Positions 27,331-34,891 of a stretch of DNA of 64,000 bases are shown here, in pieces (position 1 is the stretch's first letter; each line of letters starts with the position of its first letter). The stretch is from contig NZ_SMZP01000001.1 of assembly GCF_013181195.1 (NCBI RefSeq), forward strand, positions 1-64,000, in the 5' to 3' direction. Made by a program: the position numbers and the translations under genes. The DNA comes from Caulobacter sp. RHG1. Its GTDB lineage: Bacteria; Pseudomonadota; Alphaproteobacteria; Caulobacterales; Caulobacteraceae. The notes below the pieces were generated by a model, which had not been told where the DNA came from, did not search any database, and was given only the letters and a program-made list of their open reading frames with translations.

Positions 27331-27912
27331 ATGCGCCTGTCACAGCCCAGGATCCGTCCGCTCGCGCCCGAAGACTGGACGCCCGAACAGGCCGAGGTGC
27401 TGGCGCCCCTGGGCGGCGGCGGGGTGATCCCGGCCGGGCCGGTGCTGAACATCTTCCGGACCATGGCCCACGCCCCCAAGGCGCTGAAGGCGTTCCTGAC
27501 CTGGGGCAACTACGTCCTCTCCAAGAAGAACGATCTGCCGCCCCGCGAGCGCGAGATCGTCATCCTGCGCACCGGCTTCCTGTGCCGCAGCGGCTACGAG
27601 TGGACCCAGCACGCCGAGATCGGCCGTCGCTGCGGGCTCGCCGACGACGAGATCCAGCGCCTGAAGGCGGGGGCGTCCGCCGGCTGGAGCCCGGCCGACG
27701 CCGCCCTGATCCAGGCGACCGACGAGTTGCACCACGACCAGTTCATCTCGACGCCAACCTGGAAAGCGTTGCTGGCTCACTTCAGCGAGAAGCAGGCCAT
27801 GGACCTGGTGTTCACGGCCGGCCAGTACACCCAGGTCTCGATGCTGCTGAACACCTTCGGCGTGCAGCTGGACGCAGGCCAGAGCCTCGATCCCGACCTG
27901 AAGGCGTTCTGA
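27331..27912 (+). CDS. Carboxymuconolactone decarboxylase (CMD)-family protein
   Basis: A 193-residue helical protein of the CMD/AhpD-like superfamily. The core REREIVILRTGFLCRSGYEWTQHAEIGRRCGLADDEI (about residues 72-108) has the conserved E, the Cys and the YEWxxH segment, but not the CxxC pair of peroxidase-active AhpD. It is probably an enzyme of aromatic or ketone degradation. Its stop is 2 bp before the GTG start of an SDR gene, so they form an operon. Its Shine-Dalgarno sequence lies within the hairpin after aatA. Confidence 0.86.
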   Translation: MRLSQPRIRPLAPEDWTPEQAEVLAPLGGGGVIPAGPVLNIFRTMAHAPKALKAFLTWGNYVLSKKNDLPPREREIVILRTGFLCRSGYEWTQHAEIGRRCGLADDEIQRLKAGASAGWSPADAALIQATDELHHDQFISTPTWKALLAHFSEKQAMDLVFTAGQYTQVSMLLNTFGVQLDAGQSLDPDLKAF

Positions 27913-27914
27913 GC

Positions 27915-28718
27915 GTGGCCGGCCGCCTGGAAGGCAAGCGCGCCATCGTCGTCGGAGCCGGCCAGACCCCGGGCGAGACGATTGGCAATGGCCGCGCCAT
28001 CGCCCTGCTGTTCGCTCGCGAAGGGGCCAGCGTCCTCTGCGTCGACCGCCATCAGGACCGCGCCGACGAAACCGCCGCCCTGATCACGGCCGAGGGCGGG
28101 ACCGCCCACGCCCTGGCCGCGGACATCCGTTCGGCAGAGGCCGCAGACGCCATCGTGGCGGCGGCGCAGGCCATGCTGGGCGGCCTGGACATCCTGATCA
28201 ACAATGTCGGCGTCGGCGGTGGGGGCGACGGACCAGCCCACCGGCTGACTGAGGAGGCGTTCGACCGCATCCTCGACGTCAATCTGAAGGGCCTATGGCG
28301 GGTGACCCGCGCCGCCCTCCCCGTCCTGCGCGAGCAGGGCTCCGGCGCGATCGTCAACATCTCGTCCCTGGCCGGGATCGCCGGCGGCAATCAGCTGGCC
28401 TACGAGGTTTCCAAGGCCGGGGTGAACCGCCTGACCGCCAGCGTCGCCCAGGCCAACGCCGGCAAGGGCGTGCGTTGCAACGCCGTCGCGCCGGGCCTGA
28501 TGGACACGCCCATGGCTGTGGCGGGCATCGCCGAGATGACCGGCCAGAGCGTCGAAGCCGTCCGCGCCAGCCGTAGCGCCCGCGTCCCCTTGGGCGGGAC
28601 CATGGGCACGGCCTGGGACACCGCCTACGCCGCCCTATACCTGGCCAGCGACGAGGCCCGTTTCGTCACGGGCGTCGTCCTGCCGGTCGACGGCGGCATG
28701 TCCACGCGGATCGGCTAG
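27915..28718 (+). CDS. Short-chain dehydrogenase/reductase (SDR)
   Basis: A 267-residue NAD(P)-dependent oxidoreductase. The nucleotide-binding region is VVGAGQTPGETIGNGRA (about residues 13-29), an unusual variant of the TGxxxGIG loop with extra residues. NNVGVGG (about 95-101), the catalytic Ser in VNISSLAG and YEVSKAG (Tyr-x-x-x-Lys, about 161-167) are normal, and GVVLPVDGGMSTRIG closes the fold. The start is GTG 27915, two bases after the CMD stop. The last 4 bp overlap the convergent GST gene. The substrate is unknown. Confidence 0.88.
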   Translation: MAGRLEGKRAIVVGAGQTPGETIGNGRAIALLFAREGASVLCVDRHQDRADETAALITAEGGTAHALAADIRSAEAADAIVAAAQAMLGGLDILINNVGVGGGGDGPAHRLTEEAFDRILDVNLKGLWRVTRAALPVLREQGSGAIVNISSLAGIAGGNQLAYEVSKAGVNRLTASVAQANAGKGVRCNAVAPGLMDTPMAVAGIAEMTGQSVEAVRASRSARVPLGGTMGTAWDTAYAALYLASDEARFVTGVVLPVDGGMSTRIG

Positions 28719-29350
28719 CCGTCGATCCAGTCGGTGAGACCCTCGCGGACATGGACCTCACGCAGGGCCGGCCGCTGGCGGATCGCATCCAGATATCGCT
28801 TCAGGTTCGGCCACTCGGTCGCGGGCCTGGGCATATTGCGGGTCCAGCGGCACAGGATGGCGGTCAGCAGGTCTACCGTCGTGAAGCCTTCGCCGACCAG
28901 GTAGTCACGATCGGCCAGGCGGGCGTCCAGTCTCGCCAGCCCCGCCTCGATCCGCCCGCGGGCGACATCCTGGGCGGCGTCCTGCGCCGCTTCGCCCGCC
29001 GGCTCGTACGGATAGAACCAGCCCCGGAAGTGCGGCTGCCAGCTGTTGGCCAGCCAATAGCTCCAGCTCAGATAGTCGGCGCGCGCGGCCGAGCCCGGCG
29101 GCGGGGCGAAACCGGCTTCAGGATGGCGCTCGGCCAGCAGCGCCGCGATCGCGGCCATCTGGGTGACCGGCGCGCCATCCACGATCAGGGTCGGCACGAA
29201 GCCGTCGGGATTGAGCGCCAAGTACTTTGGCGTCTTGTGCTCGGCCTTGTCGAAGTCGAGCAACGTCAGCTCGAACGGGACGCCCAGTTCAAGCAGCATC
29301 CAGTGAATGGCCGTGCCCGCCGTGCTAGGCGATCCATAGAGCGCGTACAT
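28715..29350 (-). CDS. Glutathione S-transferase family protein
   Basis: A 211-residue cytosolic protein with the GST layout. The N-terminal thioredoxin-like domain starts MYALYGSPSTAGTAIHWMLLELGVPFELTLLDF, and PTLIVDGAPVTQMAAIAALLAERHP gives the cis-Pro and the glutathione gamma-Glu binding ...QMAAI... turn, where a Ser is more usual (Q-M instead of E-S). The C-terminal all-helical domain contains VGEGFTTVDLLTAILCRW. It may be a structural or regulatory GST. ATG 29350 is chosen because the thioredoxin fold starts there; 20 upstream codons look noncoding. Confidence 0.82.
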   Translation of the reverse strand: MYALYGSPSTAGTAIHWMLLELGVPFELTLLDFDKAEHKTPKYLALNPDGFVPTLIVDGAPVTQMAAIAALLAERHPEAGFAPPPGSAARADYLSWSYWLANSWQPHFRGWFYPYEPAGEAAQDAAQDVARGRIEAGLARLDARLADRDYLVGEGFTTVDLLTAILCRWTRNMPRPATEWPNLKRYLDAIRQRPALREVHVREGLTDWIDG

Positions 29351-29407
29351 CAAAGCCCCTCCCGCTGATCGGCGCGGATAGGCGGCTGCTTCTGGGAAGC
29401 GGTCAAG

Positions 29408-29441
29408 CAAAAGGCCCCCGCCCTTTCGGACGGAGGCCCTT
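29408..29441 (-). terminator. Rho-independent terminator after the DUF2171 gene
   Basis: On the minus strand GGGCCTCCGTCC-GAAA-GGGCGGGGGCC is followed by TTTTGC. It lies 23 bp beyond the DUF2171 stop codon and ends that transcript before the GST gene. Confidence 0.85.
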
Positions 29442-29463
29442 GGCGATCACCGAGCGATCAGGC

Positions 29464-29700
29464 TCAGTGCTTTTCGCGCCACTTGGACTTGGCGTCGTCC
29501 TTGGTCAGGCTCAGATGGACCTTGTCGTCATCGACATATTCCACCCACGACAGCGGGATCATGTGGTGCTTGAAGCCGCCGCCCAGGTCCAGCTTGGCCA
29601 GTTCGATCTCGCCGCCCATGACGTGGTCTACGCGGCCGACATGGCCGCCGTCCGAGCCGACGACTTCCTGGTGTTCCTTGATTTGCGTGAGGTCGATCAT
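29464..29700 (-). CDS. DUF2171-family small protein
   Basis: A 78-residue soluble protein beginning MIDLTQIKEHQEVVGSDGGH. The pattern VVGSDGGHVGRVDHV, then IPLSWVEYVDDDKVHLSLT, matches the PRC-barrel-like DUF2171 family, often found near stress genes. The start at 29700 is favoured over 29715 because GGGAGA is well spaced from it. It is divergent from the second GST gene and has its own terminator. The function is unknown. Confidence 0.82.
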   Translation of the reverse strand: MIDLTQIKEHQEVVGSDGGHVGRVDHVMGGEIELAKLDLGGGFKHHMIPLSWVEYVDDDKVHLSLTKDDAKSKWREKH

Positions 29701-29800
29701 GTCGTCGTCTCCCAATCGCGGGACCGGCTGGTCCCCTTTTCCGTCCCCTCAACGGTCACGCCTGCTGCCAAGTTTCGGCTTGCGACGCTCTATAAGATTT

Positions 29801-29815
29801 GTTCTCGTTAAGTTC
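29801..29815 (+). promoter_or_regulatory. Perfect LexA-type operator (SOS box) upstream of the GST/PmoA operon
   Basis: GTTC-TCGTTAA-GTTC matches the alphaproteobacterial LexA consensus GTTC-N7-GTTC with both half-sites exact. It lies 17 bp before the GST start codon and directly after a TATAAG that could serve as -10, the classical position for a repressor. The perfect match is seen in the sequence; regulation by LexA is inference. Confidence 0.65.
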
Positions 29816-29832
29816 CTGCCAAAGAGGCCGCC

Positions 29833-30417
29833 ATGCTGACCCTGTTCCACGCGCCGCGCTCGCGCTCGACCCGCTTCCTGTGGCTGCTGGAGGAGCTGGG
29901 GGCGCCCTATGAGGTCAGGACGGTCGATATCTATCGCAGCTTCGGAAACACCGGCGCGCGCGACCCGGCCAATCCGCACCCGCACGGCCAGGTGCCGGCT
30001 CTGCTGGACGATGGCGTACTGATCACCGAGTCGGCGGCCATCGCGCTCTATCTGACCGACAAGTTCCCCGGCGCGGGTCTGGGTCCCACGGTCGGCGACC
30101 CGCTGCGCGGTCCGTACCTGTCCTGGCTGGCCTATTACGCTGGCGTTCTGGAGCCGTCAGTCGTCAATCTTTGGAAGCAGCGCCAGGACGACGAGGACAA
30201 GAAGACCTATCAGACGCTGGACGACCGCCTGCGGGTCACGCTGGAAAGCTCGCCTTGGCTGCTGGGAGACCACTTCTCGGCCGCCGACATCCTGTTTATC
30301 AGTCTCCTGCAGTTCGCCCGCCAGATGCTGCCGCCGCACGCGGTCTATGACGACTGGCTGGCGCGCGCCTCCACTCGACCCGCCTTGGCGCGGGCCCTCG
30401 CCAAGGACGACGCATGA
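29833..30417 (+). CDS. Glutathione S-transferase, first gene of a four-gene operon
   Basis: A 194-residue GST. MLTLFHAPRSRSTRFLWLLEELGAPYEVRTVDIY is the thioredoxin-like start, with Ser residues near position 10-12 able to activate glutathione. QVPALLDDGVLITESAAIALYLTDKFP supplies the cis-Pro and the glutathione-binding ES pair (about residues 56-82). The C-terminal helical domain has LLGDHFSAADILFISLL. The gene overlaps the next one by ATGA and heads a run of four coupled genes. A perfect LexA-type box lies 17 bp before its start. Confidence 0.9.
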   Translation: MLTLFHAPRSRSTRFLWLLEELGAPYEVRTVDIYRSFGNTGARDPANPHPHGQVPALLDDGVLITESAAIALYLTDKFPGAGLGPTVGDPLRGPYLSWLAYYAGVLEPSVVNLWKQRQDDEDKKTYQTLDDRLRVTLESSPWLLGDHFSAADILFISLLQFARQMLPPHAVYDDWLARASTRPALARALAKDDA

Positions 30418-31328
30418 CCTTCCGCGCCCGCCTTCCGATCCTCGCCGCTGCGCTATGCCTGGCGACGGCCGCCCCTGCCTTCGCCGATCCCGCGATCGGC
30501 AAGCGGGTCGACGCCGTCATGGCCGACGACACGGTGACGATCACCGAGGCGGGCAAGACCGTGCTGGTCTACCGCACCAAGGCGGCCGATCCGGCCGAGC
30601 CGGGCCGCCTGAACTACATCCATCCGCTGTACGCGCCGGACGGCGCGGTGCTGACCGAGGACCGTCCGGCCGACCACCTGCACCAGCGCGGCCTGTTCTG
30701 GGCCTGGCACCAGATCACCGTGAACGGCAAGTCGGTCGCCGATCAGTGGTTCATGAAGGACATCGCCCCGTCGGTGCGCGAGAAGCGCTTCAAGGGTGAC
30801 GCCCAGGGCGGCGGGACCCTGACCATCGACGCCGACTGGCTGGTCAAGATCAACGGCGAGGTGACCTATGTCGCCGGCGAGACGACCAAGGTCACGGTCC
30901 ACCCGCTGAAGGCGGGCGGCCGGCGCATCGACTTCGAGACCACGATCACGTCCAAGGTCGACGCCCTGGGCCTGGGCGGCAGCGACGACGTCAAGGGCTA
31001 TGGCGGGTTCTCGGCGCGCTTCGTCCAGCCGCAGAACCTGACCTTCGCCTCGGCCGGCAAGACGGTGACGGCGACCAACACCGCCGTCACGGCCGGCTCG
31101 TCGATGGGCTTCGCCTGGCCGGCCGGTACAGGTCCGGCCTGGAGCCTCGGTCTGGCGTGCAAGGCGAACGGTCAGCCGATCACCCAGTGGATCCTGCGCA
31201 AGGAGCTGTCGATGCAGAACTGCGTCTTCCCGGGCCGCGCGCCGTTCATCCTGAAGAAGGGCGAAACCCTGAAGCTGCAGGAGACGCTGATCATCCGTCC
31301 GGCCACACCGCCGAAGCCGAAGGGCTAA
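30414..31328 (+). CDS. Exported PmoA-like (DUF6807) protein
   Basis: A 304-residue protein with a clear signal peptide (about residues 1-25, ending AAPAFA). The mature part has repeated beta-strand patterns and the segment DHLHQRGLFWAWHQI (about residues 83-97), which is the hallmark of the family labelled methane oxygenase PmoA or DUF6807; despite that label, these proteins are not methane monooxygenase subunits and resemble sugar-epimerase-like beta-sandwich proteins. It is likely periplasmic. The start overlaps the GST stop. The function is unknown. Confidence 0.8.
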   Translation: MTFRARLPILAAALCLATAAPAFADPAIGKRVDAVMADDTVTITEAGKTVLVYRTKAADPAEPGRLNYIHPLYAPDGAVLTEDRPADHLHQRGLFWAWHQITVNGKSVADQWFMKDIAPSVREKRFKGDAQGGGTLTIDADWLVKINGEVTYVAGETTKVTVHPLKAGGRRIDFETTITSKVDALGLGGSDDVKGYGGFSARFVQPQNLTFASAGKTVTATNTAVTAGSSMGFAWPAGTGPAWSLGLACKANGQPITQWILRKELSMQNCVFPGRAPFILKKGETLKLQETLIIRPATPPKPKG

Positions 31329-31331
31329 CCG

Positions 31332-31508
31332 ATGGCCGATATCGTCAATCTGAACCAGGCCCGCAAGGCCAAGGCGAAAGCCGACGACAAAACCCGCGCC
31401 GCCGAGAACCGCGCCAAGTTCGGCCGCACCAAGGGCGAGAAGACCTTGGACGCCGCGCGTGCGGACAAGTTGAAGCGCGACCTCGACGGAGCCAAGCGCG
31501 AAGACTGA
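31332..31508 (+). CDS. Small basic DUF4169-family protein
   Basis: A 58-residue highly charged protein reading MADIVNLNQARKAKAKADDK at its start and FGRTKGEKTLDAARADKLKRDLDGAKRED at its end. The NLNQARKAKAKA...AENRAKFGRTK pattern is that of the DUF4169 family, usually encoded just before a ribbon-helix-helix gene, as here. It starts 3 bp after the PmoA-like stop, and its stop overlaps the next start as TGATG. The role is unknown; the strong pairing suggests a partner of the next protein. Confidence 0.85.
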   Translation: MADIVNLNQARKAKAKADDKTRAAENRAKFGRTKGEKTLDAARADKLKRDLDGAKRED

Positions 31509-31738
31509 TGGCGGGCTTGAAGAAACGCTCGGTGAACCTGGCCGGCCACGCCACCTCGCTGGCGCTGGAGCCTGAGTTCTGGGCGGTGCTGGACCGAGCG
31601 GCGGCGACAGACGGCCTGAGTCTGGCCGCCCTGGTGCAGCGCATCGACACCGATCGTGGCGAGCGACCGCTGGCGTCGGCCTGTCGGGTATTTGCCTTGG
31701 AAAGAGCGACTCTCGCCCATCCCCGCGAAATGAACTAG
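31508..31738 (+). CDS. Ribbon-helix-helix (RHH_4-type) protein
   Basis: A 76-residue protein beginning MAGLKKRSVNLAGHATSLAL. KKRSVNLAGHATSLALEPEFWAVLDRAAATDGLSLAALVQRID fits the pattern of a beta-strand followed by two helices in the RHH_4 family, a putative DNA-binding fold. It may be an autoregulator or have another role; no operator is known. It overlaps the DUF4169 gene by one base (TGATG), and its stop nearly meets the convergent gene at 31735 (4-bp overlap). It is last in the GST-PmoA operon. Confidence 0.85.
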   Translation: MAGLKKRSVNLAGHATSLALEPEFWAVLDRAAATDGLSLAALVQRIDTDRGERPLASACRVFALERATLAHPREMN

Positions 31739-31986
31739 TTCCGCATCTCCGGCGCTACGCCCGGTCGACGCTGGATCGGCAGCGGCGCCGGCTGCGGGTT
31801 CGGGCCACGGCGCAGGCTCAGCGTTTCTGGCAAGCGCTGACGCCACTCGACCTTGTCGCCGGCCATCACGCCCAGCCGCCACGCGCCCCAGACGGCGCCG
31901 GCCAGCAGGGCCACCACCAGCAGAGCTGCGAGAAACCCGCCGCCGCTATGGCCCGAATGCCGGTGATCGTGCGCGAGCGTCTTCAT
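31735..31986 (-). CDS. Small single-pass membrane protein
   Basis: An 83-residue protein, MKTLAHDHRHSGHSGGG at its start, then one hydrophobic helix (FLAALLVVALLAGAVWGAWRLGV, about residues 18-40), then a basic, Pro-rich tail. The His-rich N-terminus is notable. It follows the gene at 31991 by 4 bp in the same direction, so the two are probably co-transcribed. I do not recognise a family. Confidence 0.7.
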   Translation of the reverse strand: MKTLAHDHRHSGHSGGGFLAALLVVALLAGAVWGAWRLGVMAGDKVEWRQRLPETLSLRRGPNPQPAPLPIQRRPGVAPEMRN

Positions 31987-31990
31987 CGCC

Positions 31991-32206
31991 CTAGCCTTCC
32001 GGGGCCTTGGGCGCCTCGGGCAGTTTCGGCGCGTCCGGGAGTTTCGGCGCCGAGGCCGAGATGTTCACGTCGACGCTCTTCTTCTGCGTCAGGCCGCCCG
32101 AGAACATGAAGAAGGCGAGCACCGCCACGATCACTACCAGGCCGCCGACGATGAACGCCAGGCCGCTGTTGCCGCCGCCGCTGTTGCTGCTGGTTCCTTC
32201 AGCCAT
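31991..32206 (-). CDS. Small membrane-anchored protein with Pro-rich tail
   Basis: A 71-residue protein with a Ser/Gly-rich N-terminus (MAEGTSSNSGGGNSG), one strong helix (LAFIVGGLVVIVAVLAFFMF, about residues 16-35) and a tail SVDVNISASAPKLPDAPKLPEAPKAPEG containing three PKLP/PKAP-like repeats. The tail is presumably periplasmic. It is the first of two small membrane protein genes transcribed away from uvrD. No family recognised; similar short proteins are common in Caulobacterales. Confidence 0.7.
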   Translation of the reverse strand: MAEGTSSNSGGGNSGLAFIVGGLVVIVAVLAFFMFSGGLTQKKSVDVNISASAPKLPDAPKLPEAPKAPEG

Positions 32207-32288
32207 GAGAGGTCTCCCGCCTTGCGGCTATGTTTCCAATGGCGGATCAACGGTACGCGAGCGGGGAAGTTCCTTTTCCGCGCGCTCT

Positions 32289-32302
32289 GGGGCTTAAGCC
32301 CC
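32289..32302. promoter_or_regulatory. Perfect palindrome in the uvrD upstream region
   Basis: GGGGCTTAAGCCCC is a 14-bp perfect palindrome ending 25 bp before the uvrD start, in the divergent region shared with the small membrane protein gene at 32206. It could be an operator; no LexA-type box is present near uvrD. Confidence 0.4.
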
Positions 32303-32327
32303 GCACAGTTTGTGCTACATATGTTCC

Positions 32328-34730
32328 ATGTATCCCGATGATGACTCGGCTGGATTCCCAGGCGACCTCCCCTCCCCGCGCATCTCCGACCTGGCCCGGC
32401 CGCAGCCGCCGGCCCGCGAGCACGCCGCGCCGAACTATCTGGACGGGCTGAACCCCGAACAGCGCGAAGCCGTGGTGACCACCGAAGGCCCGCTGCTGGT
32501 CCTGGCCGGCGCCGGCACTGGCAAGACTCGGGTGCTGACCACTCGCCTGGCCCACATCCTGGCGACCGGTAAGGCGCGCCCGTGGGAGATGCTGGCCGTC
32601 ACCTTCACCAACAAGGCCGCCCGCGAGATGCGCGAGCGGATCACCCACATCATCGGCCCGGAGGCCGAAGGCCTGCGTTGGCTGGGCACCTTCCACTCGG
32701 TGGCCGCCCAGATCCTGCGCCGCCATGCCGAGCTGGTGGGGCTGAAGTCGAACTACACGATCATCGACACCGACGATAACGAGCGGCTGCTGAAGCAGCT
32801 GATCGAGGCCGAGAACATCGACGCCAAGCGCTGGACGCCGCGCATTCTCTCGGGCCTGATCGACACCTGGAAGAACCGCGGCTGGACGCCCGACCGCGTG
32901 CCGACCAGCGAGGCCGGCGAGTTCGCCAACGGCAAGGGCATCAGCCTGTATCGCCAGTACCAGGAGCGCCTGCGCATCCTGAACGCCTGCGACTTCGGCG
33001 ACCTGCTGCTGCACAACATCACCATCTTCACGGGCAATCCCGACGTGCTGGAGGATTTCCAGCGCCGCTTCAAATACGTGATGGTCGACGAGTACCAGGA
33101 CACCAACGTCGCCCAGTATCTGTGGCTGCGCCTGCTGGCCCAGGGCCGGCAGAACGTCTGCTGCGTCGGCGACGACGACCAGTCGATCTATGGCTGGCGC
33201 GGGGCCGAGGTCGACAACATCCTGCGGTTCGAGCGCGACTTCGCCGGCGCCAAGGTCGTGCGGCTGGAGTGCAACTACCGCTCGACCGAACATATCCTGG
33301 CGGCGGCGTCTGGTCTGATCACCGCCAACAAGGGACGCCTGGGCAAGACACTGTGGACCCCGGCCAAGGGCGGCGAGAAGGTCAAGGTCAGCGGCGTCTG
33401 GGACGGCGAGGCCGAGAGCCGCATGATCGCCGACGAGATCGAGCGCGCCAAGAAAGACGGCCGTCGCTACAACCAGATGGCCATTCTGGTGCGCGCCTCG
33501 TTCCAGATGCGGGCCTTCGAAGAGCGGTTCGTGCTGCTGCAGATCCCCTACAAGGTGGTCGGCGGCCCGCGCTTCTTCGAACGGGCCGAGATCCGCGACG
33601 CCCACGCCTATCTGCGCCTGATCCAGTCGCCGGACGACGACCTGGCGTTCGAGCGCATCGTCAACACCCCCAAGCGCGGCATCGGCGACACCTCGGTGCA
33701 GAAGCTGCTGCAGATCGCGCGGCTGGGCGGGATCTCGACCGTCGAGGCCGCCCGCCAGATCATCGCCAGCGACGAACTGCCGGCCCGCACCCGCACGGCG
33801 CTGTCGAACTTCATTCGCGACCTGGACCGCTGGCGCTCGATGATTGGCAACATCCACCACCAGCGTCTCCTCGAGACGGTGCTGGAGGAGAGCGGCTATA
33901 CCGACGCCCTGCGCCTGGACAAGGGTCCGACCAGCCAGACCCGCCTGGAGAACCTGAAGGAACTGGTCCAGTCGATGGCCGCCTTCGAGACGCTGGAGGC
34001 CTACCTGGAGCACGTCTCGCTGGTCATGGACCTGGACCGCGAGGCCACCGGCGACGCCGTCTGGATCATGACCCTGCACTCGGCCAAGGGCCTGGAGTTC
34101 CCGCTGGTCTTCCTGCCAGGCTGGGAAGAAGGCGTGTTCCCCAGCCAGCGCAGCATGGACGACAAGGGCGAGAAGGGCCTCGAGGAAGAGCGCCGGCTGG
34201 CCTATGTCGGCATTACCCGCGCCCGCGAAGAAGCCCGGATCAGCTTCGTGGCCAACCGTCAGGTCTATGGTCGCTGGACCAGCCAGTTGCCCAGCCGCTT
34301 CGTCGACGAACTCCCCTTGGCCCACGTCGATGCGGGCTCGGAGACCGGCTACTACGGCGGTGGTCCCGGCATGCAGTCGACGGCGGCCTCGCGCTGGGAC
34401 GACACCGGCGGCTCGACCTTCCAGGGCGGCAGCTACGACAGCCCAGGCTGGAAGCGAGCGCAGGAACGCACGGCCGGCGTCGCCGACAAGGGCAGCGCCT
34501 GGCGCGGCGTACGCAGCGGCTCGGCGGCCCGCTCGGCGCCGATCGAGGGCGAAGGTCGCTTGGTGGCGGTCTCAGCCCCGACCAACAGCGCCTATTCACG
34601 CGGCGATCGCGTCTTCCACGTCAAGTTCGGTTACGGCCAGGTCGCCAGTATCGAAGGCAACAAGCTGACCGTGGCTTTCGACAAGGCGGGCGAGAAGAAG
34701 GTCATCGATAGCTTCGTGGAGAAGGCTTGA
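32328..34730 (+). CDS. uvrD: ATP-dependent DNA helicase UvrD/PcrA type
   Basis: An 800-residue superfamily 1A 3'-5' helicase for nucleotide excision and mismatch repair. LNPEQREAVVTTEGPLLVLAGAGTGKT covers the Q-motif and motif I (about residues 45-70), YVMVDEYQDTN is motif II (about 247-257), and GDDDQSIYGWRGA is motif III (about 285-297); the 2B and motif VI region ARRLAYVGITRAREE is near residue 620. The last 45 residues (GDRVFHVKFGYGQV...LTVAFDKAGEKKVI) form a Tudor-like domain, as in PcrA/UvrD. The start ATG 32328 is preferred; the frame continues only to a TTG. Confidence 0.95.
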   Translation: MYPDDDSAGFPGDLPSPRISDLARPQPPAREHAAPNYLDGLNPEQREAVVTTEGPLLVLAGAGTGKTRVLTTRLAHILATGKARPWEMLAVTFTNKAAREMRERITHIIGPEAEGLRWLGTFHSVAAQILRRHAELVGLKSNYTIIDTDDNERLLKQLIEAENIDAKRWTPRILSGLIDTWKNRGWTPDRVPTSEAGEFANGKGISLYRQYQERLRILNACDFGDLLLHNITIFTGNPDVLEDFQRRFKYVMVDEYQDTNVAQYLWLRLLAQGRQNVCCVGDDDQSIYGWRGAEVDNILRFERDFAGAKVVRLECNYRSTEHILAAASGLITANKGRLGKTLWTPAKGGEKVKVSGVWDGEAESRMIADEIERAKKDGRRYNQMAILVRASFQMRAFEERFVLLQIPYKVVGGPRFFERAEIRDAHAYLRLIQSPDDDLAFERIVNTPKRGIGDTSVQKLLQIARLGGISTVEAARQIIASDELPARTRTALSNFIRDLDRWRSMIGNIHHQRLLETVLEESGYTDALRLDKGPTSQTRLENLKELVQSMAAFETLEAYLEHVSLVMDLDREATGDAVWIMTLHSAKGLEFPLVFLPGWEEGVFPSQRSMDDKGEKGLEEERRLAYVGITRAREEARISFVANRQVYGRWTSQLPSRFVDELPLAHVDAGSETGYYGGGPGMQSTAASRWDDTGGSTFQGGSYDSPGWKRAQERTAGVADKGSAWRGVRSGSAARSAPIEGEGRLVAVSAPTNSAYSRGDRVFHVKFGYGQVASIEGNKLTVAFDKAGEKKVIDSFVEKA

Positions 34731-34734
34731 GGCT

Positions 34735-34838
34735 GTGCGTCCTTCGAGGCTCGCCTACGGCTCGCACCTCAGGATGAGGAATTCAGTACAAAGCTCCTCA
34801 TCCTGAGGCGCCCGCGCAGTGGGCCTCGAAGGACGCAC
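34735..34838. repeat. Long palindromic intergenic repeat, copy B
   Basis: GTGCGTCCTTCGAGG at the left and CCTCGAAGGACGCAC at the right are exact inverses. Inside, CTCAGGATGAGGA and TCCTCATCCTGAG are also inverses around an ATTCAGTAC centre. It closely matches copy A at 10903-11001, including the shared CGCCCGCGCAG block. It directly follows uvrD. Confidence 0.92.
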
Positions 34839-34891
34839 CGCCTCGCAACCTGAGCGCAGAACCAAACCGCCCCTTCGTGCGCTATGCCGAT

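Noticed and set aside
29720..29735. GGGACC-GGCT-GGTCCC inverted repeat followed by CTTTTCC
   Set aside because: It looks like a terminator on the plus strand but no plus-strand gene precedes it. The arms are short and GC-rich, so a chance hairpin is likely.
32303..32345. Possible LexA box before uvrD
   Set aside because: GTTCCATGTATCCCG has only one good half-site, so it does not meet the GTTC-N7-GTTC rule.
32247..34325. A 692-codon open frame opposite uvrD
   Set aside because: uvrD has all helicase motifs on the plus strand. The antisense product is low-complexity and matches no family.
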